Part shown: one piece after another, positions 14,652 to 21,904 of the stretch
How the letters are laid out: each line of letters starts with the position of its first letter
Position numbering within the stretch: the stretch's first letter is position 1
NCBI GenBank assembly: GCA_002435955.1
Contig: DIWZ01000004.1
Location: forward strand, 17,402 to 39,305
Reading direction: 5' to 3'
Source of the DNA: Pelobacter sp. UBA6093
Lineage (GTDB): Bacteria; Desulfobacterota; Desulfuromonadia; Desulfuromonadales; Syntrophotaleaceae
Length of the DNA stretch: 21,904 bases
The notes under the pieces: generated by a model
What the model saw: only the letters and a program-made list of their open reading frames with translations
The model's database searches: none
What the model was told of the DNA's origin: nothing
Program-made: the position numbers and the translations under genes

Positions 14652-14717
14652 GTGCTCGATATTCAACCCTGACTTCAAGACCGCGGGGACGCGCCCCCGG
14701 CCCCGCCTGGCGCGGAA

Positions 14718-15404
14718 TTATGGGCCGGCTTCAGCATCCAGCATGACATCCAGTCTCTCCAGGGGGACGACCCCGGCGATGGGGAGTTTTTTGCCGCTTT
14801 TCCATTCTGTCACCGCACGCTGTTTTTCCTTGCCGGTTACCAGCACCAGCGCCTGTCGGGTCTGGCTGAGGGCTTTTGCGCTGAGACTGACCCTGTTCGC
14901 CGGCAGTTTTGGGGAGCCTGTGACGGGGACAACGAGGCTGTCGGACGGGTGGTGATGGCCTGGAAACAGGCTGGCCGTGTGCCCATCTTCACCCAGACCG
15001 AGGATCGCCAGGTCGAAGGGCAGCGCGACAGAAACCACCGGTGCATAGAGTCGAGCGCCTTCGATCGGCCCCAGTTCCGCGGGGATGATGTGAACTTGCT
15101 CCCGCGGAATACCTGTCTGATCGAGCCAGGACTTGGCGGCCATGACACTGTTGCGGACCGGGTCATTCACGGGCAGACAGCGTTCATCGCCGAAATAGAT
15201 GTCCCATCGCCGCCAGTCCGTATCCGCACCGGCCAGCAGGCGGTAGGCCGCCTCCGGCGTGCGGCCACCGGCCAGAACCAGCCGAAAAACGCCGCGTAGC
15301 GCTATGGCTTCGGCGCCGGCTGCAAGTATCCTGGAAGCCGCGTTCCGGGCGACAGCTGCGGCATCTGGCAACGGGTGCCAGTGAATGTTTTGGTCATTGG
15401 TCAT
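14718..15404 (-). CDS. pgl: 6-phosphogluconolactonase
   Basis: This enzyme hydrolyses 6-phosphogluconolactone to 6-phosphogluconate, the second step of the oxidative pentose phosphate pathway, in the cytoplasm. The 228-residue NagB/RpiA-fold protein has GGRTP (46-50), FGDERCLPVND (71-81) and the DevB signature GLGEDGHTASLFPG (136-149). It is the last gene of the gnd-zwf-pgl set, 27 bp after zwf. The ATG at 15404 lies inside a 7-bp tandem repeat and has no recognisable ribosome site; an in-frame TGA two codons upstream excludes an earlier start. Translation may depend on coupling to zwf. Confidence 0.94.
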   Translation of the reverse strand: MTNDQNIHWHPLPDAAAVARNAASRILAAGAEAIALRGVFRLVLAGGRTPEAAYRLLAGADTDWRRWDIYFGDERCLPVNDPVRNSVMAAKSWLDQTGIPREQVHIIPAELGPIEGARLYAPVVSVALPFDLAILGLGEDGHTASLFPGHHHPSDSLVVPVTGSPKLPANRVSLSAKALSQTRQALVLVTGKEKQRAVTEWKSGKKLPIAGVVPLERLDVMLDAEAGP

Positions 15405-15417
15405 TGGTCAGTTGTCA
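15390..15417. repeat. TTGGTCA heptamer array covering the pgl start codon
   Basis: Three perfect TTGGTCA units (15390-15410) and one degenerate unit (GTTGTCA) are present. On the minus strand each repeat junction creates an ATG 7 nt from the next, so successive ATGs are in different frames. Only the ATG at 15404 is in frame with pgl. Confidence 0.75.
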
Positions 15418-15431
15418 GTATTTTTAAGTTG

Positions 15432-16928
15432 TTATCCGCTTTTCCCGCATCCGCACGGTTCCAGGGTGTTGCGCCAAAAACGGCAGGAATCGTCGAAGAG
15501 TCGGTCGGCTTCGGCCGGCCCCCAGGAGCCGGAGGGGTACAGATGCAGGTCTTCCCCCGGGTTTGACCAGGCCTGCAAAACCGGATCGACGATCCGCCAG
15601 GCCTGTTCGATTTCCAGGTAGGTTAAAAACAACGAGCGATCGCCGCGGATAATGTCCAGCAGCAACTCCTCATAAGCATCGTTGACAATTTCATTGGCCT
15701 GCCGAAAGCTTGCGTCGAGGCCGGTCTGACGGGTGGCGAGGGCTTCGCCCGGGGCCTTGATGGTCATTTCCATGCGGATGCATTCATCCGGCTGGATACC
15801 GATCACCAGCCAGTTGGAGGCTTCGCAACGGACATGACTGGCACGGAAAAACTGCTGAGGCGGCTGTTTGAAACAGATGGCCACCAGGGCCTGTTTTTGT
15901 GCCATGCGCTTGCCGGTACGCAGCAAAAAAGGCACGCCGGCCCAGCGCCAGTTGTCGATATGGAGTTTGAGAGCGGCGAAGGTTTCCGTATGGCTGTCGG
16001 CGGACACCCGCTGTTCAGCTCGATAGCCGTTGACGGCAGTTCCGTTCACGGTGCCGGCGTCGTACTGCCCGCGCACCGCAACTTCATTTACCTTGTCGGT
16101 GGGGATGGGGCGGATCGACTTGAGAATTTTGAGTTTTTCGGCGTGCAAGGCTTCGGCGGCCATGGAAACCGGCGATTCCATGGCGACAAAAGTCAGCAGC
16201 TGCAGCAGATGGCTCTGAATCATGTCGCTCAAAGCCCCTGACTTTTCATAAGTCGCTCCGCGTTCGCCGATGCCTTGCGGTTCGGCATGGATAATCTGGA
16301 TGTGATCGATGGTGTTGCGGTTCCAGAGCGGCTCCATCAATACGTTGGCAAAGCGAAATACCAGGATGTTGCGCACCGTTTCCTTGCCAAGGTAGTGATC
16401 GATACGAAAGATCTGATCCTCCCGCAGGTGCTCGGTGAGTCTGCGTTGCAGCGTCACGGCGCTTTGGAGGTTGTTCCCGAAAGGTTTTTCGATGACCACC
16501 CGCCGCCAGCCCCGAGTTTCGTCCAGCAGCTTGACCCGATCCAGGTTCTGGATGACACCTGCATAGTCGGAGGGGCTCAGGGCCATGTAAAACGCCAGGT
16601 CTGCCGGAAACGCCCCGCCTTCGGACAACTTTTCGCATAGATTGTCGTAGAGAATTGAATCGCGCAGGTCGCCGTGCACATAGTCGGTACGTGCGGCGAA
16701 ACGCGAAAAGATCTCCTCATCCAATCCGCCGCGCACGGTGCCGGCAAAATGGGCACGGACATCGGCCAGCCAGGCGTCGCGGTCCGCATGACGACGGCCG
16801 TTGGCCAGGATGCGGGTGTCGCGGTTGAGACGGCCGGCGGCATCCAGGTGGTAAAGGGCCGGCAGCAGTTTGTTGCGAGCCAGATCGCCGGTGGCGCCGA
16901 AAATGACAAAGGTGCAGGGTTCAGTCAT
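15432..16928 (-). CDS. zwf: Glucose-6-phosphate dehydrogenase
   Basis: This enzyme oxidises glucose-6-phosphate to 6-phosphogluconolactone with NADP, the entry step of the oxidative pentose phosphate pathway. The 498 residues are a normal length. The nucleotide-binding motif is GATGDLARNK (11-20). EKPFG lies at 147-151. The active-site signature RIDHYLGKE (175-183) includes H178, and the second catalytic histidine is H240 (MIQSHLLQLL). The ATG at 16928 is chosen because the protein then begins directly with the dinucleotide-binding strand. The longer open frame to 17123 would overlap deep into gnd and adds low-complexity sequence. The start overlaps the gnd stop by 8 bp, showing translational coupling. 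Confidence 0.96.
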   Translation of the reverse strand: MTEPCTFVIFGATGDLARNKLLPALYHLDAAGRLNRDTRILANGRRHADRDAWLADVRAHFAGTVRGGLDEEIFSRFAARTDYVHGDLRDSILYDNLCEKLSEGGAFPADLAFYMALSPSDYAGVIQNLDRVKLLDETRGWRRVVIEKPFGNNLQSAVTLQRRLTEHLREDQIFRIDHYLGKETVRNILVFRFANVLMEPLWNRNTIDHIQIIHAEPQGIGERGATYEKSGALSDMIQSHLLQLLTFVAMESPVSMAAEALHAEKLKILKSIRPIPTDKVNEVAVRGQYDAGTVNGTAVNGYRAEQRVSADSHTETFAALKLHIDNWRWAGVPFLLRTGKRMAQKQALVAICFKQPPQQFFRASHVRCEASNWLVIGIQPDECIRMEMTIKAPGEALATRQTGLDASFRQANEIVNDAYEELLLDIIRGDRSLFLTYLEIEQAWRIVDPVLQAWSNPGEDLHLYPSGSWGPAEADRLFDDSCRFWRNTLEPCGCGKSG

Positions 16929-18363
16929 GGCGATCCTTGTGAGGGGGGGCGAAGCTGTCCCAGTCGGTATGGAAGAAGGTTCCGCGCGGTTGGTCGATAC
17001 GCTCGTAGGTGTGGGCGCCGAAATAGTCGCGCTGAGCTTGCAGCAGGTTGGCCGGCAGGCTGGAACAGCGGTAGCCGTCGAAAAAGGCCAGGGCGGACGA
17101 CAGGGCCGGCAGGGGGATGCCAAGCTTCACCCCCAGGATTACGGCCTGGCGCCAACCGGCTTCGGACTTGCCTAGTTGCCCGGTAAAGAACGGGGCCAGC
17201 AGCAGGCTTTCCAGGCCGGCATCGGCTTCAAAGGCCTGCGCAATATCGTTCAGGAACACACTGCGGATAATACAGCCGCCGCGCCAGATAAGGGCGATGC
17301 CCTGGTAGTCAAGGTGCCAGCCGAAGGCCTCGGCCGCGTCCTTGAGCAGCATGAATCCCTGCGCATAGGATATGATCTTCGCGGCGTACAGGGCATCGTG
17401 GATGGCCGCCACGGAATTATTATCGGCTTTAACCGGCGGCCCTGTCAGGGAACCCAGCTGCGTCGCGGCGCGCAGCCGTTCGTCCCGCCGGGCCGACAGG
17501 GCGCGGGCAAACACCGCTTCGCTGATGGTGGTCAGGGGGGTGCCGAATTCCAGCGCCTCGATCCCCGTCCAGCGTCCGGTGCCTTTCTGGCCGGCGGTAT
17601 CGAGGATGCTGTCGATGAGCGGCAATCCGCCTGGCTCCTTCACGCCGAGGATGCGACCGGTGATTTCAATGAGATAAGAATTGAGGGGCCCCACGTTCCA
17701 GCGACTGAAAAGTTCGGCCAGTTGATCCGTGTCCATCCCCATGCCAACCCGCAACAGGTGATAAGCTTCCCCGATCAGCTGCATATCCCCATACTCAATA
17801 CCGTTATGCACCATTTTGACGAAATGCCCCGCGCCGTAAGGTCCGATCCAGCGGCAGCAGGGCTGATCGTCAACCCGGGCGGCGATGTTTTCGAGTATCG
17901 GCCGGATATAGGGCCAGGCCGAAGTGTTGCCGCCCGGCATCAGCGACGGGCCCCGGCGGGCCCCTTCCTCGCCGCCGGAGATGCCGCATCCCACAAATAG
18001 CAGATCCTGTTCGGCCAGCGCAGCTACCCGCCTTCGGGTATCCCCGGGATGGGAATTGCCCCCGTCGATAACGATGTCGCCGGGTTCCAGATATGGCAGC
18101 AGTAATTCGAGGGTGTCGTCAACCGCCTGGCCGGCCTTGACCATCAACAGCACCATGCGTGGTCGCGACAGGGTCGCCGCCAGTTCCTCAGGAGTATGGC
18201 AGCCGATGAGGCCGCTGTTGGCTTCCTTGCCGGCGACAAATGCTTCGGTTCTGGCCAAGGTGCGGTTGTACACCGCGACCCGGTAGCCGTGATCCAGCAT
18301 GTTCAGCGCCAGATTCTGGCCCATGACGGCCAGGCCGATGAGTCCGATATCCGCTTGTTTCAC
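16921..18363 (-). CDS. gnd: 6-phosphogluconate dehydrogenase, decarboxylating
   Basis: This enzyme converts 6-phosphogluconate to ribulose-5-phosphate, CO2 and NADPH. With a GTG start at 18363 it has 480 residues, the usual length for the long, dimeric bacterial form. The Rossmann motif is GLIGLAVMGQN (7-17) with NRT (33-35) after the second strand, typical of NADP enzymes. The 6PGDH signature is ISGGEEGARRGPSLMPGG (128-145), with catalytic K183 and surrounding HFVKMVHNGIEYGD. GTG is favoured by AAGG about 8 nt upstream and by homology of the MKQADIG start. An ATG at 18396 and a start at 18417 are alternatives without a clear ribosome site. It is the first gene of gnd-zwf-pgl and is preceded by alternative hairpins (18400-18434). 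Confidence 0.95.
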   Translation of the reverse strand: MKQADIGLIGLAVMGQNLALNMLDHGYRVAVYNRTLARTEAFVAGKEANSGLIGCHTPEELAATLSRPRMVLLMVKAGQAVDDTLELLLPYLEPGDIVIDGGNSHPGDTRRRVAALAEQDLLFVGCGISGGEEGARRGPSLMPGGNTSAWPYIRPILENIAARVDDQPCCRWIGPYGAGHFVKMVHNGIEYGDMQLIGEAYHLLRVGMGMDTDQLAELFSRWNVGPLNSYLIEITGRILGVKEPGGLPLIDSILDTAGQKGTGRWTGIEALEFGTPLTTISEAVFARALSARRDERLRAATQLGSLTGPPVKADNNSVAAIHDALYAAKIISYAQGFMLLKDAAEAFGWHLDYQGIALIWRGGCIIRSVFLNDIAQAFEADAGLESLLLAPFFTGQLGKSEAGWRQAVILGVKLGIPLPALSSALAFFDGYRCSSLPANLLQAQRDYFGAHTYERIDQPRGTFFHTDWDSFAPPHKDRHD

Positions 18364-18399
18364 AATAGGTGCCTTTGGAATGATGGTTTCAAACATGAT

Positions 18400-18434
18400 G
18401 CCATCGCAAAAACTCATGGGATGGCGACGCCATC
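18400..18434 (-). promoter_or_regulatory. Alternative-pairing hairpin leader upstream of gnd
   Basis: On the minus strand the order is GATGGCG, CGCCATC, a TTTTT run, then GCGATGGC. The middle arm can pair with either neighbour, the outline of an attenuator. The first two arms form a perfect 15-bp palindrome (18420-18434). The T-run sits 7 nt after that stem, so it is not a standard terminator. If the gnd start were 18396 or 18417, part of it would be coding. Confidence 0.3.
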
Positions 18435-18577
18435 AAATATAGTTGTTATCACAGAAGTGGAGACCTGGCAAAGGCTCCCTGCCGAAACGTCGATATTGAC
18501 CCGGAAGTGCGCGGACCGCAGAGCAAAGCGTAACCCTTCCCTTATTCGCCGAACCATGGCTGGTCTGACCGGACCCC

Positions 18578-21500
18578 TCAGGGCCAGTCGTGTAGATCGG
18601 ATTTGAAGCTGGAATCCGCGAAGAGGAACTCCTGGATTTTTTCCGGCAGCATCGGTCTGGCAAAGTAGTAGCCCTGCATCACCTTGCAGCCATGCTCCAG
18701 CAGGAAGGACAACTGCTGGCGGGTTTCCACGCCTTCGGCGATGAGTTTCAGTCCGAGGCTTTGCGCCATGGCAATAGTCGCCCTGACGATAGCCTTGTCG
18801 CCTTCATCCGTATCGATATCCCGGACGAATTCCTGCGCGATTTTAATGCGGTCGATGGGGAGTTTTTTCAGATAGCTCAACGATGAATATCCGGTGCCGA
18901 AATCGTCGATGGAGAACTGAATGCCCAGAAGCTTGAGCTCCTTGAGAGCTTCGATGGCCGCGTTCATATCCTCAAGAAACACACTCTCGGTGAGTTCCAG
19001 TTCCAGCAGTTGCGGTTGCAGGCCCGTTTCTATCAGAATTTCCTTGATGCGCTGCACCAGGTCGGGTTGGAAGAACTGCTTGGCCGAGAGGTTGACGGCC
19101 AGGCGTGGAGCGGGATGAAAGCTCTGCTGCCAGAGGACCGCCTGGCGGCAGGCGGTGCGCAGGATCCACTCTCCCAGGGGGCGAATCAAACCGATCTCCT
19201 CGGCCAGGGGGATAAATCGGGCCGGTGAAATAAGCCCTTCGTCCGGACTCTGCCACCGCACCAGGGCTTCCAGACCGGTGACTTTACCCAGGCCGAGATC
19301 GATCTGCGGCTGGTAGACCAGGAACAGTTCTTCCTCGCGCATGGCCCGGCGTAGATTGACTTCCATATGATGACGCTGATCCGTTTGCCTTGCCAGCTGG
19401 GACGAGAAAAAGTGGTAGTCGTTGCGCCCCTTTTTCTTCGCTTCATACATGGCGGTGTCGGCTTGCTTGAGCAGCGTTTCGGGATCCTGTCCGTCCTGGG
19501 GGAAGATGGCGATGCCGATGCTGGTCGTGGTGACGATTTCGGATCCGTCCACCACGAAAGGCGTTTCGTTCATCAAGCGGAGGATTTTTTCCGTGACGAT
19601 GGTGGTGTTCCGGATTTCGTCCAGGTTGGTCAGCAGCAGGATGAATTCGTCGCCGCCCCAGCGGGCCAGGGTATCGCAGCTGCGGACTTCGGTTTGCAGC
19701 CGGTGGGCTACAGCTTGCAGCAACAGGTCGCCCGTCGCATGGCCAAGGGTGTCGTTGATGTTTTTGAAGTTGTCCAGGTCCAGCATCAGCAGCGCAACGA
19801 ATTTGTGGAATCGCCGGGCATGGTTGAGCGCCAGGTCCATATGATCCTTGAGCAGGGACCTGTTCGGCAGTCCCGTCAGACTGTCGAAGTAGGCCAGATG
19901 TTTGATCTGGGCCTCGACCTTCTTTTTATCCGTGATATCGATGGCCGATGCCATGATCGAACTGGGTTTTCCGTCCTGGTTTTTGACCACCTGGATCTGC
20001 AACTCAACATCAAAGCAGGATCCGTCTTTTTTCCGGCCCCGACCTTCTCCATGCCAGACCTCCCGCGCGCTGATGGTCTCCAGAATCATGCTGGCTCTTT
20101 GCGGGTTGTCCTGCAGTTCCGTAATGTTCAGACCGAGCATCTCCTGCTCGGTCCTGTAACACCATAAATCGAGGGCCGCCCGATTGGCATAGCTCAGACG
20201 GCCCGTCATGTCCGCCATGATCATGGGGGTCAGGGATGCATCAATGGCCCATTTGACCTGGAGATACTGCTGCTGGGTCTGCTTGATGTCGGTGATATCG
20301 CGCGCGATGGACAAAGCAGAGCTCGGTTTGCCCTGAGCGTCCCTGGCGGCTATCGTGGTGGCTACGAGAAAGTATCGTTCGTTGCCGGCTTCGTCGAGCA
20401 GCCGTTTTTCGACGCTATGCACCTGGCCATCGGCAAAGGCCTCGAGTTTCAGGCAGAGAGGATCGCAGGGGGCAGACATGCCATGCAGGGCTGTGTAGCA
20501 TTTTGCCCCGACCAGATTTTCGCCGAACATCTGCTTGGCGATATCGTTGGCCCAGGTGATGTTCAGCTCCCGGTCCTTGATGTGGATGGGTTCCCCGATA
20601 CTGCGCAAAATGGCCCTGAGCTTCTGCTCGCTTTGCCGCAGGGCCCGCAGGGTGGTTTTGTGTCGCAGCAGAGACAGGCCCAGGGCACAGGCGAGGCTGA
20701 AGAAACTAACGGCGATGCTCAGAGCGATGGTGGTGACCCGCTTTTGTTCCACACTTGCGTCTTCGGCATCGTTGAGAATGACGCTGTCCGGAGGCAGTTG
20801 CCGGCGCTCGATACCGAAGCGCTGCAAGGCTTCGTAATCAAACATGAAAAGACTGGGGCTTTGGGTAATTGGATGGATCAGGTCCGGATTCTCCCCGCGA
20901 AGAATGCGCACCGCCAGGCGTGCCGCTGTTTCCCCCTGGCGTTTGCCGCTGACCACCCGGCCGCCGACCACGCCCTCGCTGATCAGAAAATCCCATGGGA
21001 CATAGACCGGGCGGTTGCTGGTTTGCGTGATCCAGGTATTGCTTTGCGATACGGTGAGGATGAGTCCTTCAGGATCGCGAAAAAAGGACAGCGTCAGGAC
21101 AATGCTTCGGGGGGGTAGTTGTGACAGGGCCCGTTCCAGCTGCGGGGCGGCCAGCCCGTCCAGTTCGATGAAGTCGACCCGGTGTTGAAACAGCGGCATG
21201 ACCTGGCGCAGTTGGGCTCGCATGGCCTGGCCGGTGCGGGTAATATCGCTGATCACGGCGACAGTGGAGGTTTGCGGGTGCAGCCGCAAGGCAAGATCGA
21301 GGATGCCCTGCAGGTCGTTGTTTTCCGTGACCCCGGTAATGCCCGAGTGACCGGCAAGGCGTGTCTCGTTAAAAATGTTGATGCCGCAGAAAACTACCGG
21401 AACATCGGGAAACAGTTTGTGCCGATAGGTCAGCAGAAAATCGAGCGCATTGTCGTCGGAACACAAAATGACATCAAAAATGGTACTTGCGTATTTTTCT

Positions 21501-21778
21501 GCGAACAAGCTTCGCAACCGCTCAAAAATTTCCCCGGGCGGATGGCGTTTGGTGTCCATGTTTTCCACGAACAGCGTCGCCTCGGGAAACTCCTGTTTAA
21601 GAATGGTTTCCATACCGGTTTTGACGCTGTCGGTCCAGGGGTAGCCGCGATGGTAGGAGTGCAGCATCAGGATATTGCCCGCACTACAGAGCCCTGCCGA
21701 TAACAACAGCAATACCGTAACCGCCAGGCAGATCCGCGCGGGAAAATGTCTGAAGAGATACCCAAGGAGTCTGTGCAT
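18578..21778 (-). CDS. Periplasmic-binding-protein-like PAS-PAS-GGDEF-EAL sensor
   Basis: This is a large (1066-residue) inner-membrane c-di-GMP signalling protein. A signal-anchor or signal peptide lies at about 14-34. An extracytoplasmic domain follows (about 36-320) resembling the ABC substrate-binding family of PF04392 (ILMLHSYHRGYPWTDS opening). A membrane segment spans 349-371. PAS 1 (about 382-498) carries the cysteine cluster C427, C438 and C442, and PAS 2 covers about 505-618. GGDEF (628-790) has an intact motif at 708-712 and an RxxD site at 699-702. EAL (807-1055) is complete: E837-A-L, DDFG (958-961) and EGVE (1015-1018). Both activities are therefore possible. ATG at 21778 is preferred over a TTG at 21799; neither has a clear ribosome site. 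A heptamer array lies upstream. The ligand is unknown. Confidence 0.93.
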   Translation of the reverse strand: MHRLLGYLFRHFPARICLAVTVLLLLSAGLCSAGNILMLHSYHRGYPWTDSVKTGMETILKQEFPEATLFVENMDTKRHPPGEIFERLRSLFAEKYASTIFDVILCSDDNALDFLLTYRHKLFPDVPVVFCGINIFNETRLAGHSGITGVTENNDLQGILDLALRLHPQTSTVAVISDITRTGQAMRAQLRQVMPLFQHRVDFIELDGLAAPQLERALSQLPPRSIVLTLSFFRDPEGLILTVSQSNTWITQTSNRPVYVPWDFLISEGVVGGRVVSGKRQGETAARLAVRILRGENPDLIHPITQSPSLFMFDYEALQRFGIERRQLPPDSVILNDAEDASVEQKRVTTIALSIAVSFFSLACALGLSLLRHKTTLRALRQSEQKLRAILRSIGEPIHIKDRELNITWANDIAKQMFGENLVGAKCYTALHGMSAPCDPLCLKLEAFADGQVHSVEKRLLDEAGNERYFLVATTIAARDAQGKPSSALSIARDITDIKQTQQQYLQVKWAIDASLTPMIMADMTGRLSYANRAALDLWCYRTEQEMLGLNITELQDNPQRASMILETISAREVWHGEGRGRKKDGSCFDVELQIQVVKNQDGKPSSIMASAIDITDKKKVEAQIKHLAYFDSLTGLPNRSLLKDHMDLALNHARRFHKFVALLMLDLDNFKNINDTLGHATGDLLLQAVAHRLQTEVRSCDTLARWGGDEFILLLTNLDEIRNTTIVTEKILRLMNETPFVVDGSEIVTTTSIGIAIFPQDGQDPETLLKQADTAMYEAKKKGRNDYHFFSSQLARQTDQRHHMEVNLRRAMREEELFLVYQPQIDLGLGKVTGLEALVRWQSPDEGLISPARFIPLAEEIGLIRPLGEWILRTACRQAVLWQQSFHPAPRLAVNLSAKQFFQPDLVQRIKEILIETGLQPQLLELELTESVFLEDMNAAIEALKELKLLGIQFSIDDFGTGYSSLSYLKKLPIDRIKIAQEFVRDIDTDEGDKAIVRATIAMAQSLGLKLIAEGVETRQQLSFLLEHGCKVMQGYYFARPMLPEKIQEFLFADSSFKSDLHDWP

Positions 21779-21844
21779 TGTATTTATGGTAGTCGACAAT
21801 TTTTAATGCGCAACAATCTTTAATCTGTTTATGCAGTGCGGCGG

Positions 21845-21865
21845 GCTGAGTGCTGAGTGCTGAGT
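21845..21865. repeat. GCTGAGT heptamer, three perfect tandem copies
   Basis: Three exact copies of GCTGAGT lie about 70-90 bp upstream of the start of the right-end sensor gene, in its probable promoter/leader region. The unit differs from the other heptamer arrays but has the same 7-bp period. Confidence 0.75.
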
Positions 21866-21904
21866 TCAAAACCCTAACATCAAGTTCGCCGGTCCCGGCC
21901 GGCA

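Noticed and set aside
14684..14699. Intrinsic terminator after pgl
   Set aside because: A 5-bp GC stem is present but no T-tract follows it on the minus strand, so it was not annotated as a terminator.
16929..17123. N-terminal extension of zwf
   Set aside because: The extra 65 residues are proline/serine-rich, lie inside gnd, and precede the normal start of the nucleotide-binding fold.

Overview
The window is GC-rich, gene-dense bacterial chromosome. Gene content and style suggest an anaerobic deltaproteobacterium of the Desulfuromonadia (Geobacter, Pelobacter or Desulfuromonas-like). The evidence is large PAS-GGDEF-EAL sensors, a GAF-type PtsP, an [FeFe]-hydrogenase-like Fe-S module fused to an NtrC-type regulator, and many short dispersed intergenic repeats. 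This placement is an inference; no rRNA or other marker gene is present. Thirteen protein genes can be supported. No tRNA, rRNA, CRISPR array, transposase or prophage gene was seen.

Layout, left to right. (1) 157-2781 (+) is a membrane CHASE4-like-PAS-GGDEF-EAL protein. (2) It converges on a minus-strand block: an Fe-S/hydrogenase-like regulator (5228-7489), then ptsP (2816-5170), 57 bp apart and probably co-transcribed. (3) A 378-bp intergenic region carries a dispersed inverted-arm repeat. Beyond it lies an overlapping pair of oligopeptide/dipeptide ABC ATPases (7868-9816, minus) with no permease or binding protein beside them. (4) A divergent promoter region with a 7-bp-arm palindrome separates these from tex (9965-12244, +). 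(5) A second copy of the dispersed repeat follows tex. Then come a translationally coupled PHP-domain phosphoesterase and DEDDh exonuclease (12568-13976, +). (6) Convergent to these are a two-CBS-domain protein (14064-14510) and the oxidative pentose phosphate genes, transcribed in the order gnd, zwf, pgl (18363 down to 14718). (7) The right end is a 1066-residue periplasmic-binding-protein-like PAS-PAS-GGDEF-EAL sensor (18578-21778, minus).

How the genes fit together. gnd, zwf and pgl encode the whole oxidative branch from glucose-6-phosphate to ribulose-5-phosphate, supplying NADPH. The two end genes are c-di-GMP synthesis/degradation sensors with different input domains. PtsP (enzyme I of the nitrogen PTS) and the Fe-S regulator next to it could link phosphoenolpyruvate status to redox or H2 status; this is inference. 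Tex, the PHP enzyme and the DEDDh exonuclease make a plus-strand nucleic-acid-processing neighbourhood.

Most unusual features. The Fe-S/hydrogenase-like regulator keeps four candidate H-cluster cysteines, while its AAA+ domain lacks the GAFTGA loop and the sensor II arginine. A 22-bp palindrome supplies TAG stop codons at two unrelated genes. A pair of about 155-170-bp elements has arms built from 8-bp units. Perfect 7-bp tandem repeats occur at several gene edges, one of them covering the pgl start codon.
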